Shown here piece by piece: positions 35,736 through 44,811 of a DNA stretch of 64,000 nt. Location of the stretch: positions 62,001 to 126,000 of the forward strand of contig BTUU01000001.1 of NCBI GenBank assembly GCA_045863555.1, written 5' to 3'. The translations under genes and the position numbers were made by a program. Source of the stretch: JACRLV01 sp045863555. GTDB taxonomy: Bacteria; Planctomycetota; Phycisphaerae; UBA1845; Fen-1342. Numbering within the stretch: the first letter of the stretch is position 1; each line of letters begins with the position of its first letter. The notes below the pieces were generated by a model, which was not told the origin of the DNA, did not search any database, and was given only the letters and a program-made list of their open reading frames with translations.

Positions 35736-37955
35736 TTACCGGCTCAGCCCATGCAGCACGATATTCGCCGCGATCCGCCGCGCATCCTCGTCCACGTACC
35801 CGCGACAATTGAAGCACTTGTGCCCGTCCAGCCCGCACGCCAGCGCCGCCGGGCTGTAGACGATCGCCGTCCGCCCCTCGATCTCCAGCCCCAGCAGTTC
35901 CGGCGACCCCGGCTCCCGCTGCGGCTCGCCCGCGATCGGCTTGTAGCTCACGCTGTCCAGCCGGAAACCCGGCGACCCGCGCAGGATCGGATGATCTGCC
36001 GGCAGCGGCTTGAGCTTCTCGCCCGGAAACGCCCGCTCGATCATGCTCCGAAACGCCTGGTCAAACGCCGCCCGGCCGCAGCACGCATCCGCAAACAGCA
36101 GCCCCCCGCGCCGCAGATGCGCCGCGAGCCCCGCGATCTCCCGATCCGTGAGCCGAAACTCGTAATGCCCCGTCATGAACAGGATCGGCGACAGGTGCAG
36201 GTCCGCGTCCGTCAGCCGCACCTCCCGATAGCTCGTCACTACGTCCAGCCGCACGCTGTCCCGCAGGTACTCCGCGAAATGCACCAGCGCCGTCGGGTCC
36301 GGCCGCCAGTCCCCGTCATACACCACCTGCCCGAGCCGCAGCCCAGTCCCGAGTTCCTCCGGCTTCACCGCCGCCGCCTTGTCGCCCGGCAGCACGACGA
36401 CGTCCAGCCGGTCCCGCAGCCCCGTCCGCCCCAGCGCAAACGCGGCGATATTCGTCCCGAGCTTGAATGCCTGGTCGCTCAACAGCGGCACCCGCGCCTG
36501 CTCCCAGAGACACGACACGTCGCGCGGACTGAACAGGATGCTCGTCCGGCATCCGATGTCCACGCCCAGCAGCCCCGACGGCTTGAGATCGAAGTGCGCG
36601 CTGTAGACCGGGTGCCCCGCATCGAGTTCCCGCACCGGCGATTCCGGAAACGTCGCGGCGATGAACTTCTCAAATCCCTTCGCGAAATCCGTCCGGCTGC
36701 AACACGCCTCGAAGAACAGCGTTCCGCCCTGTTCCACGTACTTGCGGACCTTTTCCCGCTGCCGCGCGTTCCAATCGGGGAAGTCGTGCCCCTGCACATA
36801 CAGCAGCGGCGCGGCCAGCCATTCCTCCAGCGGCGACTCGAACGCCACCGTCTGCCACGCGGTCGGCTCGCCGAACTTGTCGCCGATGAACGCGACCAGG
36901 TTCTCGACGTCGTGCCGGTCCGGGTTCCACGACTCGTCGCTCGACCATTGCAGCTTCTGGATGACGAGCGGCTTGTGCCCCTTCGCCAGGAACAGCACCG
37001 CAAAAGCCGTATCGGCCACCGAAGCGCCCCACGAGCCGTCCGGCTTCTGCCGCTCGACCAGCTCGGCCGCTCCCTCGCGGTACCAGTCGTGATCGCCCAG
37101 GAACCGCCGCCCCGAGAGGATTCCCACGCGCTCGACCGCGTAAAGCCAGTAGTAGTACCAGGTCGGCCCGTGGCTCGGGTTCTCATCCGCCCGGAAATTC
37201 CGCGCGAGCCACTCCAGCCCCTGAATCAGCGGCCGGCTACCCGTGTACCGGCCGCAGTTTGTCGCCGCCCCGTCGGAGTAGCCCTTCTCCTGCGGCGCCG
37301 CCACGGAGCTGCCCAGCACGATCAGCCCGGCCACACCGGCCGCGGTCATGCTTCCGTAGCTGCGCGGGTCGTTGCGATAGGACCAGCCGCCGTCCTTGTT
37401 CTGGTTCGCCAGCAGCCGCGCCCGCGCCCGCTGCCAGACGCCCGCGGGGATCTGCACGCCCGCCTCGGCCGCGGCGTGCAGGCCGAGCAGCGCGAACTGC
37501 GAATTCGAGTGATCGAAGGGGCCTGGCCGCTGCGTGTAGCCCCACAACCCGCCGTCGAACTGCGCGTCGACGAGCCAGCGCGCGGCCGAGGTGATCTCGC
37601 GCCGGTAGCGCGTCGCGTCGGCCTCCGCGAGCGCCATGATCTTCAGCGAAACGACGTAGACGTGCTGATTGGCCAGCCGCGCGAGATGCTGGAGCGCCGG
37701 CGCGACGGCGGGAGAGTCGACCGGCTCACCGGCTTGAAGGAGCGCAAGCGTCGCCAGCGCCGTGTCGCCGCCGGGGTAGTGCCGCTCGGTCCAGACTCCC
37801 TCCAGCCCGCGTTCATCCTTGATCGAGGCCACGCCGCGCGCGATCGCCCGTTTGACCGCGTCGCCCGTGAGGTCCTGGGCGCGCGAGGCCGCCGGGCCCG
37901 CGAGCGTGCCCGCGACGGCGGCGACGAGCAGCGCGAGATGCAGGTGCGGCGCCAT
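35736..37955 (-). CDS. Exported protein with alpha-toroid repeats and two DUF4159 domains
   Basis: 739 aa. A signal peptide (about 1-26) precedes a helical toroid of the prenyltransferase/squalene-cyclase type with repeated FDGGLWGY, DGGWSY and DGSWGA turns (about 30-350), probably non-catalytic. Two tandem DUF4159 modules follow. Each has a GGTLFFEACC/GGLLFADACC element, then FxxxFxxxxxxxFP, an HP turn and a strand pair (about 375-530 and 545-739). The architecture is common in Planctomycetota; DUF4159 is GATase-like in fold but its role is unknown. The gene lies alone on the minus strand, downstream of the porin region. Confidence 0.8.
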   Translation of the reverse strand: MAPHLHLALLVAAVAGTLAGPAASRAQDLTGDAVKRAIARGVASIKDERGLEGVWTERHYPGGDTALATLALLQAGEPVDSPAVAPALQHLARLANQHVYVVSLKIMALAEADATRYRREITSAARWLVDAQFDGGLWGYTQRPGPFDHSNSQFALLGLHAAAEAGVQIPAGVWQRARARLLANQNKDGGWSYRNDPRSYGSMTAAGVAGLIVLGSSVAAPQEKGYSDGAATNCGRYTGSRPLIQGLEWLARNFRADENPSHGPTWYYYWLYAVERVGILSGRRFLGDHDWYREGAAELVERQKPDGSWGASVADTAFAVLFLAKGHKPLVIQKLQWSSDESWNPDRHDVENLVAFIGDKFGEPTAWQTVAFESPLEEWLAAPLLYVQGHDFPDWNARQREKVRKYVEQGGTLFFEACCSRTDFAKGFEKFIAATFPESPVRELDAGHPVYSAHFDLKPSGLLGVDIGCRTSILFSPRDVSCLWEQARVPLLSDQAFKLGTNIAAFALGRTGLRDRLDVVVLPGDKAAAVKPEELGTGLRLGQVVYDGDWRPDPTALVHFAEYLRDSVRLDVVTSYREVRLTDADLHLSPILFMTGHYEFRLTDREIAGLAAHLRRGGLLFADACCGRAAFDQAFRSMIERAFPGEKLKPLPADHPILRGSPGFRLDSVSYKPIAGEPQREPGSPELLGLEIEGRTAIVYSPAALACGLDGHKCFNCRGYVDEDARRIAANIVLHGLSR

Positions 37956-38014
37956 GCAACGGCGGAGTATAGCTGCGGTCGAAGCGGCGGGGCGGGCGCG
38001 GCGGCGGCGGAGGA

Positions 38015-38054
38015 GAGAAACGAAACGGGGTTGCCGCGCGTTCGCGGCAACCCC
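38015..38054 (-). terminator. Terminator of the small exported protein / porin unit
   Basis: A perfect 12-bp stem GGGGTTGCCGCG with a 4-nt loop (38027-38054) is followed on the minus strand by GTTTCGTTTCTC. It lies about 38 bp after the stop at 38093. Confidence 0.7.
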
Positions 38055-38092
38055 TGGGCTTCGTCGGAAACGCGTTGACGCGCTACCGCGGA

Positions 38093-38407
38093 TTAGTCGA
38101 CGAGACGGCGCTCGAAGACCGGATCATCGGCGATCCGGAGGTCGACGTACGTCGTCCAGAGGTCGCCGAGGAAGCCGGCGGCCGGCTGGAAGACGATGTT
38201 GTTGAAATCGTCGCCGAGATTCGCGGCCGAATCGGCCACGGTGTCGATGACGGCCTGGCCCGAATTCGTGTAGAAGCGCTGCGTTGCGGCGTTGCTGACG
38301 CAGTTGCCCCAGCTGCCGAAGCTGCTGAAGCCGCCCGAGATGTGGAGCAACGAGCCGCCGACGGCGAGGGCGACCATCTTGGCCTTGAAGCTAGCCTTCC
38401 GTGTCAT
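38093..38407 (-). CDS. Small exported protein downstream of porin, family not recognised
   Basis: 104 aa. After MTRKASFKAK a hydrophobic segment (MVALAVGGSLLHISGG) reads as a signal peptide. The rest (SSFGSWGNCVSN ... AVIDTVADSAANLGDDFNNIVF ... GFLGDLWTTYVDLRIADD) has one Cys and no recognised motif. The start has a strong AAGGAG. It lies 73 bp downstream of the porin on the same strand with a terminator right after it, so it is probably co-transcribed. Its role may be linked to the porin, but that is only context. Confidence 0.7.
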   Translation of the reverse strand: MTRKASFKAKMVALAVGGSLLHISGGFSSFGSWGNCVSNAATQRFYTNSGQAVIDTVADSAANLGDDFNNIVFQPAAGFLGDLWTTYVDLRIADDPVFERRLVD

Positions 38408-38480
38408 GACTGAGACTCTCCTTTTTGTCGATCGAGTGCGATCGTCTGTATCCAAACTGCTGCAAACCCCATCGGAACAT

Positions 38481-39986
38481 TTAGAACGCGACGTTGAGCT
38501 GTACGCGGAAGACCAGCGCCTTGTCGTTGACGTTGGCCAGGCTCGAGTACGAGCTGCTGATCGGCGCCTCGTAGACGCGGACCATGTCGGCCTGGAGCTT
38601 CACGTCGTGGCCTTCGATGTAGTAGTTCAGGCCGGTCGCATATTCCCACGAGCCTTCCTGCTCGTCGGACAGCGCCGAGATGCCGCCGATGCGGGCCATC
38701 CACTCGAGCTTGTTCTCGAGACCGGGGATCGGCAGGAAGTAGCCGACCTGGACGTACGCACCGTGCTGCGCGGTCGTCGAATCGTCGCCGCTGACCAGCC
38801 ACCACGGCGTGAACGGCCGGGTCGTCGTGCTGCGCGGGTCGACGATGCGGAGGGCGTATTCGCCCTGCGCCGAGAAGCCCATGTACTTGAAGCCCATGTC
38901 CCAGCTGAACTGGTTGATCTGCAGGCCGTTCGTCGTCGTCAGGCCGTAGCCGCCGCGGCCGGGATTCCAGCCGACGAGGGGCACGGGAATGCGCGTCGTC
39001 TGGCGATCGCCCTGATCGTCATTGAACGCGTAGCTCATGCCGAGGCCGAGGACGGGCGTGGACTTGTCCTTGCGGGTGTCGCCTTCGCGGACGCCGTAGT
39101 CGCCGGGCTCGCCGAGAATGGTCCAGACCGCGCGGGCCAGGATCGCCGGGTTGCCGTCAAGTTCCGACGGATCGGGCGTGATCGGGCGGTTCCGGTCGCC
39201 GTTCAGGCTGTTGACCACGTCGACGTAGTAGGTCAGCTTCTTCTCGAACAACTGACCCCAGAAGCGGACGCCGACGCCGTTGCCGAGGCCGAAGACCGCG
39301 TTGTAGAGGCCGAGGTCGACGCCCTGGTAGCTCGAGTTGTTCAGGTTCGAGTCCATCGTCGAAGCGAGCTGGAAGAGACCGGCCTGGATCTGGAACTCAT
39401 CGCGGAAGCGGTAGTTCAGGTAGGCATAGTGCGCGACGACGTCCTGGCTGTCCGCCGCATCGGCCCGGAGAACCAAGTTGTACGTCAGGTCCTTCGAGTA
39501 GACATGACCGCTGATGCCCAGGCGGAGACGGTCGATGCTGAAGCCCGTCTTGTCATCGCGATCGCGGTCCGGGAGCAGGTACTTGTTCCGCGTCTGCGTC
39601 TCGTAGAACGTCCAGCGGACCTGCATGTGTCCGTTGAACTTCATCAGGAACTTCTCATCGCTGCTGCCGATGTAGAAGCCGTTGTTGTAGCCAGCCTGGA
39701 TGGTCGATCCCATCAGGCTGTCGCGGAACTCACGCTCATTCAGCACTTCGCGGATCTGCTGCTTGAGCGCGTCGGTCCGCGCCTTTTCCGTGTCCTGTGA
39801 ACTCGCTGCGGCAATCTGACCTTCCAGATTGGAAATCTTCTGCTGCTGCGCCGTCAGCAGAGCTTCCAGCCGGGCGACACGATCGTCGGCCGAAACCGAC
39901 TCGTTTTCGCCCGCGAACCCTGTCCCCGCGACCGCCGTTGCGGCCAAGACGCTGGGCAGGAATCCGCGTTTCAGAAATCCTGTCAT
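38481..39986 (-). CDS. Outer-membrane porin, OprO/OprP (phosphate-selective) type
   Basis: 501 aa. A signal peptide (about 1-26) is followed by a coiled-coil stretch (RVARLEALLTAQQQKISNLEGQI) typical of planctomycete porins, perhaps trimeric or reaching toward the cell wall. A long antiparallel beta-barrel follows with alternating strands (FLMKFNGHMQVRWTFYE, IDRLRLGISGHV, EFQIQAGLFQL, LTYYVDVVNSL, GEYALRIV) and ends with aromatic Phe (RVQLNVAF), the barrel-assembly signal. This matches the porin O/P family; the transported solute is not evident. Shine-Dalgarno GAGGAG. It implies an outer membrane. Confidence 0.85.
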   Translation of the reverse strand: MTGFLKRGFLPSVLAATAVAGTGFAGENESVSADDRVARLEALLTAQQQKISNLEGQIAAASSQDTEKARTDALKQQIREVLNEREFRDSLMGSTIQAGYNNGFYIGSSDEKFLMKFNGHMQVRWTFYETQTRNKYLLPDRDRDDKTGFSIDRLRLGISGHVYSKDLTYNLVLRADAADSQDVVAHYAYLNYRFRDEFQIQAGLFQLASTMDSNLNNSSYQGVDLGLYNAVFGLGNGVGVRFWGQLFEKKLTYYVDVVNSLNGDRNRPITPDPSELDGNPAILARAVWTILGEPGDYGVREGDTRKDKSTPVLGLGMSYAFNDDQGDRQTTRIPVPLVGWNPGRGGYGLTTTNGLQINQFSWDMGFKYMGFSAQGEYALRIVDPRSTTTRPFTPWWLVSGDDSTTAQHGAYVQVGYFLPIPGLENKLEWMARIGGISALSDEQEGSWEYATGLNYYIEGHDVKLQADMVRVYEAPISSSYSSLANVNDKALVFRVQLNVAF

Positions 39987-40412
39987 AGTGCGATCTCCTC
40001 GAAACCCTTGATACTTTCGACTCGGGGGCGTCCTGCCGACCGAATCGCTGATACCCTAACTGAAGACCGATTCACGTGCGCCGCGAAATGCGTGCGCGCA
40101 CAGAGACACAATCTGAAACTGACCCCTTGGCACGTTGCATTCCAGAATGAGCGGCGGGACGTCGATCAATTTAACACCCGTACACTAAAAGGGTTACGAC
40201 TCTCCGTCGCTGATCCGACTTTGGATCTGTTTTGGACGAAAAACCGTCTCATCTCGCTCGGGCTGGTCCATAACTCCATAAGGCTCTTCGCGTTACGCGT
40301 CAGCACTCCAATTCGAACGCCCCTTGCCATGACGGAAACGCGTCGATTGGCCGGGCATTGGAAAAAAAACGGTCGCGTGCCTTGCACGCCCTCCGTGTGT
40401 CGCTGCGACCCA
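39987..40412. other. 426-bp region between the alanine symporter and the porin
   Basis: No gene is supported. It carries the symporter terminator (40362-40389) and otherwise the long 5' region of the porin, locally AT-richer (about 40130-40330). I could not settle on a promoter; a TTAAAT-like -10 on the minus strand near 40170 is possible. Confidence 0.55.
40362..40389 (-). terminator. Rho-independent terminator of the alanine symporter gene
   Basis: On the minus strand GCGTGC-AAG-GCACGC then GACCG and eight T. It lies 24 bp after the stop. Confidence 0.85.
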
Positions 40413-42170
40413 TCAGACGTCCCGACCCTCGATCACGTCGATCGCCGGTGGATATGCGTGACCTTTGAAATCTCCCGCATCCAGCCGCCGAATGTACCCG
40501 TGATAGGCCCGCATCGCCTCGCCTCCGAAGATCAGCATGATGGGGATGTTTGCCCACAGCATCACGCCCGTACCGAGCGTCGAAAGCGTCTCCATGTCTT
40601 CCTGGCGCGAGATGATCTGCGGGATGCACGCGATCAGAACACACGCACAGTAGAGCAGGCGATACCCGAGCACGCTGCGCAGCCCGAAGAGATAGACCAT
40701 TCCCTGCTCGCCGTAGTAACTCCACGAAATCATCGTGGACACGGCGAAGAGCCACGCTGTCGCCGGAACGAGCCAGAAGCCCAGGCCCGGCAGGACCCGG
40801 TCGAACGCTTTGGCCGTGAGCGTCGCCCCGTTGTAGTTGAAATACACGCCTTCGATCGCGAGCCGCGGCCGCTCATCCAGCGCGATCGCCTGCCACTCAA
40901 CGCGAAACGCTCCGGTCTCCGTCTTGCGGACCGTCCCGGCGAGTTGATGACGATCCATCCCCGTCGTCGCGTTGAGCCCGCCCACAAGCACCGCGAACAC
41001 GCTCTGTCCCTCGTTCAGCTTGTGTTCGACGTTCTCCGGGTCGCGCGCCGAGACCGTCGTCCCGCCCAAAGTCCACTCCCCGGCGATCGCCTGCCCGCTC
41101 GCGTCCACCGCTTGCACAACCTCTACCGGCGTATCGAATTTCAGCGCCGGGTCCCGGTTCCACGTCCCTGACAGCAGAATCACGACGGCCGTGATCGTGC
41201 AGACGCAGATTGTGTCGATGAACGGCTCCAGTCCCGCCACCACGCCTTCGCGCACCGGCTCATCCGTCTTCGCGGCCGAGTGAGCGATCGGCGCTGAGCC
41301 CTGTCCCGCTTCGTTGCTGAACAGCGCCCGCTGCATGCCCTTGAGGAAGCCGTAACCGGCCGTGCCGCCGATGAACGCGCCCACGCCTTCGGTGGGGCTG
41401 AACGCCTCCGCGAATATCAGCCGGAACATCTCCGGGACCCGCGCGATATCGACGAAAATCACGTACAGCCCGGCCAGGATGTACGCCAGGCACATGAACG
41501 GAACGAGTTTGCCCGCGACCGAGCCGATTCGCTTGATGCCCCCGATGATCACCATGCCGACGACGAGCGTCATGACGATTCCGCTCACGACCTGCGGCAT
41601 GCCGAAGTAATTGAACGAGATATCGGCGACGTTCCAGGCCTGGAACATGTTGCCGCCCGTGATTGTCGAGATCAGGAGTGTGATACAGAAGACGACGCCG
41701 ACGGCGGCGCCGAGCGGGGCCAGCGCCGGACTGAGCTTCGCGAAGCCCTTTTTGCAGACCCACATCGCGCCGCCGTGCGGGTTTTCGGGGTCGTCGGTGT
41801 TGCGGTAGAGCATCGCCTGCGTCACTTCCGTGAGCTTCAGCGCCATCCCGACCAGCCCGACTACCCACATCCAGAAGACCGCTCCCGGCCCCCCCGTGGA
41901 GATCGCGAACGCGACGCCGGCGATATTCCCGAGCCCGACCGTCGCCGAGAGCGCCGCCGACAGCGCCTGAAAGTGGTTGATTGCGCCGGGGTCATCGTGC
42001 CGGTCATACTTGCCCCGGATGACCTGCACGCCGTGCGTCAGCGCGCGATACTGGCTGAACCCGCTCCAGACGGTGAAGAGAACGCCCGCCCCCAGCAGCA
42101 CGTACAGGACGTAGTCGTGCCAGAGGATGTCGTCGTTCAGAAACGTGATCGCCTGCATCAGCGATTCCAT
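40413..42170 (-). CDS. Sodium:alanine/amino-acid symporter (AGCS family) with periplasmic insertion
   Basis: 585 aa, about 100 longer than usual AGCS proteins. Family motifs: FQALSAALSATVGLGNIAGVAFAISTGGPGAVFWMW (about 68-103), the GFLKGMQRALFSNEAGQGSAPIAHSAAKT block, and WSYYGEQGMVYLFG. It imports alanine or glycine with Na+. An extra ~110-residue soluble segment (about 335-445, beta-like, DTPVEVVQAVDASGQAIAG...) sits between two membrane helices, where typical members have a short loop. The start at 42170 has GGAG; a second Met five codons on is possible. It lies next to the NSS transporter pair, giving two Na+-coupled amino-acid carriers in tandem. Confidence 0.88.
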   Translation of the reverse strand: MESLMQAITFLNDDILWHDYVLYVLLGAGVLFTVWSGFSQYRALTHGVQVIRGKYDRHDDPGAINHFQALSAALSATVGLGNIAGVAFAISTGGPGAVFWMWVVGLVGMALKLTEVTQAMLYRNTDDPENPHGGAMWVCKKGFAKLSPALAPLGAAVGVVFCITLLISTITGGNMFQAWNVADISFNYFGMPQVVSGIVMTLVVGMVIIGGIKRIGSVAGKLVPFMCLAYILAGLYVIFVDIARVPEMFRLIFAEAFSPTEGVGAFIGGTAGYGFLKGMQRALFSNEAGQGSAPIAHSAAKTDEPVREGVVAGLEPFIDTICVCTITAVVILLSGTWNRDPALKFDTPVEVVQAVDASGQAIAGEWTLGGTTVSARDPENVEHKLNEGQSVFAVLVGGLNATTGMDRHQLAGTVRKTETGAFRVEWQAIALDERPRLAIEGVYFNYNGATLTAKAFDRVLPGLGFWLVPATAWLFAVSTMISWSYYGEQGMVYLFGLRSVLGYRLLYCACVLIACIPQIISRQEDMETLSTLGTGVMLWANIPIMLIFGGEAMRAYHGYIRRLDAGDFKGHAYPPAIDVIEGRDV

Positions 42171-42227
42171 GGGGACTCCGCTCCGGGAAAGGCGAACCTC
42201 CGGCCGATCAGACTACTGCCCGATCAG

Positions 42228-42380
42228 TCACGTGCCGCGGTCGTGTGTATTGACGTCGAGCGGTGCGTGCATGTGCTCAGCCGACGAGGGCTTCCGCATG
42301 ACGCGGACAAAACAGAAGGCGGTGAGGCCGACCACGAAGCCGACCGATCCGAGCATGAAGATCCAGCCACCCGTTGTCAT
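42228..42380 (-). CDS. Tiny NSS-transporter accessory subunit (MetS-like)
   Basis: 50-aa single-span membrane protein: MTTGGWIFMLGSVGFVVGLT then AFCFVRVMRKPSS and a hydrophilic tail. Its ATG overlaps the stop of the NSS transporter as ATGA (42377-42380), so it is translationally coupled. Known NSS systems such as MetPS of Corynebacterium pair a transporter with a ~60-residue single-helix subunit in the same position. The similarity is of size, topology and place, as the sequence is too short for a motif call. It is followed 57 bp later by the alanine symporter. Confidence 0.72.
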   Translation of the reverse strand: MTTGGWIFMLGSVGFVVGLTAFCFVRVMRKPSSAEHMHAPLDVNTHDRGT

Positions 42381-43984
42381 CGCCGTCCTCCCGACTCGTG
42401 ATCCTCGTGCACCACTGCCGCCGCGTTCCCCCAGCGCTGCCCGCCGAGATACGTCAGGATCAGGAGAAATACGGCCGTCGCGATGATCACGAGGATCGAC
42501 AGAAACGCCACCGAGTTCTCGCGAATCGCCGTGATGTGCTTGCCGAGATCGTTGTACGCCCAGCTTCCCAGGACGAAGAACAGGTACAGCGGGCTGACAT
42601 ACTTGATGAAGAAGACGAACAGCTTCGGCAGCGGCAGTTCCGCCCCCTCCGCCGCAAACCGTCGGCCGCGCTCCGCGCCGAACACCCATGCGAACAGGAC
42701 CACCTGAACCGTCGCCAGCAGGACGATGAGGTTCGTGCCGACCCACGTGTCGATCGTGTCCAGGGCCACCAGGTCCTTGCTGAACCAGATCACGAACAGG
42801 GACCCCATCGCCGTGACCAGTCCCAGGAGTGTGACCGACGCCCGCCGTCCGACGCCGATCGATTCCTCGAGGAACGCGATCGCCGGCTGGAGCATCGAGA
42901 GCGAGCTCGTGATCGCCGCCAGGAACAGCATGAAGAACCAGAGGAACCCGAAGAAATGACCGCCGGGCATGTACTCAAACACGATGGGCAGGGTGTTGAA
43001 GCCCAGTCCGAACGTCCCGCCGACCGTGCCGGCGACGCCGAGGAAGATGAACGCGGCCGGAATCGTGATCATCCCGCCCAGGCACACCTCGAAAAACTCG
43101 TTGGTCGAAGAAGCCGTCAAACCGGACAGCACCACATCGTCTTTCGGCTTCAGATAGCTCGCATAGTTGACGATCACCCCGAAACCAACCGACAGGCTGA
43201 AGAAGATCTGTCCGGCGGCCGCGAGCCACACCTGCGGTTTCGCGAGCGCCAGCCACCATTCGCCGCCGCCGTCCACGGGCTTCGGGTTCCACATGAATCC
43301 CAGCCCATTGAGCACGTTCTGATCCGGCATGTCGGGGTTCGGCGTTCCGAGCGTCAGAACGCGCACGAGAACGAGCACGGCGCAAATCGCCATGAGCGGC
43401 ATCGCGAACGTGCAGAAACGCTCGATCCCCTTCGAGAGCCCCCGGAAAATCAGCGCGAAGTTGATCGCGAAGACGATCGCCCAGACGACGACGCTGCCGT
43501 GCAGTCGGCCGTCCAGCATCACCCCATCCATGTTCGCGCCGGTCATCGAGTTGAAGAAGTCCGCCGAGCGCTGCTTGTACTCGCCCGGGACCGTCCCCAG
43601 GTCGACCCAGCCGAAAAGGTAGTACACGGCGTACGCCAGGCACCACGACTCGATCAGCACGTAGTACATGTAGACGCACACGGGGATCAGCACGCCCAGC
43701 ACCCCGAAGTAGCGCCACATGTTGTTTCGGCCGAGTACGCCGAAGATCGCCGGACACGAGTTGAACCCCCGCTGCCCGCCGTACTTGCCCATCACCCATT
43801 CGGCCCAGCAGATCGGGATACCCAGGCAGATCAGCGCGCAGAAATACGGAATCATGAACGCGCCGCCGCCGTTTGCGGCCGCCTGGCCCGGAAAGCGCAG
43901 GAAATTACCCAGCCCGACCGCCGAGCCCGCAACCGCGAGGATCACCCCCAGTCGCGTGCCCCACTGTTCTTTGCTGCCTGCCAT
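42377..43984 (-). CDS. Neurotransmitter:sodium symporter (NSS/SNF) family transporter
   Basis: 535-aa transporter. Helix 1 carries the Na+/substrate-binding GSAVGLGNFLRFPGQAAANGGGAF (about 17-40). Also seen are AEWVMGKYGGQRG and the helix 6 region (AAAGQIFFSLSVGFGVIVNYASYL), with about 12 hydrophobic helices in all. Members import amino acids (Met, Ala, Trp, Leu) with Na+. The start at 43984 follows GGGAG at 11 bp; an open upstream extension is not protein-like. It is coupled to a 50-aa subunit by ATGA overlap. Substrate is undecided; the MetS-like subunit suggests methionine or alanine. Confidence 0.88.
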   Translation of the reverse strand: MAGSKEQWGTRLGVILAVAGSAVGLGNFLRFPGQAAANGGGAFMIPYFCALICLGIPICWAEWVMGKYGGQRGFNSCPAIFGVLGRNNMWRYFGVLGVLIPVCVYMYYVLIESWCLAYAVYYLFGWVDLGTVPGEYKQRSADFFNSMTGANMDGVMLDGRLHGSVVVWAIVFAINFALIFRGLSKGIERFCTFAMPLMAICAVLVLVRVLTLGTPNPDMPDQNVLNGLGFMWNPKPVDGGGEWWLALAKPQVWLAAAGQIFFSLSVGFGVIVNYASYLKPKDDVVLSGLTASSTNEFFEVCLGGMITIPAAFIFLGVAGTVGGTFGLGFNTLPIVFEYMPGGHFFGFLWFFMLFLAAITSSLSMLQPAIAFLEESIGVGRRASVTLLGLVTAMGSLFVIWFSKDLVALDTIDTWVGTNLIVLLATVQVVLFAWVFGAERGRRFAAEGAELPLPKLFVFFIKYVSPLYLFFVLGSWAYNDLGKHITAIRENSVAFLSILVIIATAVFLLILTYLGGQRWGNAAAVVHEDHESGGRR

Positions 43985-44059
43985 GTTATGTATTGCTCCC
44001 GGCCGCGTAGCGAATGCCCGCGGCCCGCGCGAAGTACGGAAGCGTCGGAAGTTCGGCGA

Positions 44060-44088
44060 AGTGTAGGCGCGACCCCGGAGCCCCGCAA
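44060..44088 (-). promoter_or_regulatory. Possible promoter of the NSS transporter gene
   Basis: On the minus strand TTGCGG, a 17-bp spacer and TACACT. Moderate match; start near 44053, about 70 nt before the ATG. Confidence 0.38.
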
Positions 44089-44182
44089 CCGGTCCGCGCA
44101 TTCGGTCGCAACCTGCGTAACCACCCGCTGAGACTCACGTCCGCGCTGTAGATTCAACCACAGCCCGGGTACGATTCCGGGC

Positions 44183-44749
44183 ATGGTTCATCCGTGGCAC
44201 GACGTGACGCCCGCGATCTCGGGGCTGGAACTCCCCGCGAATTTCAAGGCCGTGATCGAGATCCCCAAGGGCTCGCGGAACAAGTACGAGCTCGACAAGG
44301 GCTCGGGCATGCTCAAGCTCGACCGCGTTCTCCAGTCCGCGGTCCACTACCCGGCCAACTACGGTTTCATCCCCCAGACGCTCGGCGAAGACGACGATCC
44401 GCTCGACGTGCTCGTCTACTGCACCGAGGAGATCCCGCCGCTCTGCATCTGCAACGCCCGCGCCGTCGGCCTCATGTGCATGCTCGACCAGGGCCAGTCC
44501 GACCACAAGATCATCGCCGTGCTCGCCGAGGATCCCATTTACAGCGAGTTCAACACCGCCGCCGACTTTCCCAAGCACATCTTCAAGATGCTCAAACGCT
44601 TCTTCGAGGACTACAAGCAGCTCGAGGGCAAGGAGGTGGCCGTGGAGCAGATCCAGCCGCCCGAGAAGGCGTACCCGATCATCGACGCCGCTCTCTCGCG
44701 CTACTGGCGCGAACGGCAGACGGGGCGGATGAAGGGGCTCGTCGTTTAG
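44183..44749 (+). CDS. ppa: Inorganic pyrophosphatase, family I
   Basis: 188-aa cytoplasmic pyrophosphatase that hydrolyses PPi released by biosynthesis. It contains VIEIPKGSRNKYELDK (substrate-binding Lys/Arg), YPANYGFIPQTLGEDDDPLDVLVY with the DxDPxD metal site (about 72-77), and DHKIIAVLAEDP. Length is normal. It is divergent from the NSS transporter and convergent with the anti-sigma gene. No strong Shine-Dalgarno precedes the ATG. Confidence 0.92.
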   Translation: MVHPWHDVTPAISGLELPANFKAVIEIPKGSRNKYELDKGSGMLKLDRVLQSAVHYPANYGFIPQTLGEDDDPLDVLVYCTEEIPPLCICNARAVGLMCMLDQGQSDHKIIAVLAEDPIYSEFNTAADFPKHIFKMLKRFFEDYKQLEGKEVAVEQIQPPEKAYPIIDAALSRYWRERQTGRMKGLVV

Positions 44750-44811
44750 GCAGACCCGTCCCGCATCCCTTCGACCCCGCCCGATTCTGCAACCGAGATT
44801 GATGGCTGGTG

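Noticed and set aside
35640..38078. 812-codon plus-strand open frame
   Set aside because: Antisense to the DUF4159 gene; no recognisable domain.
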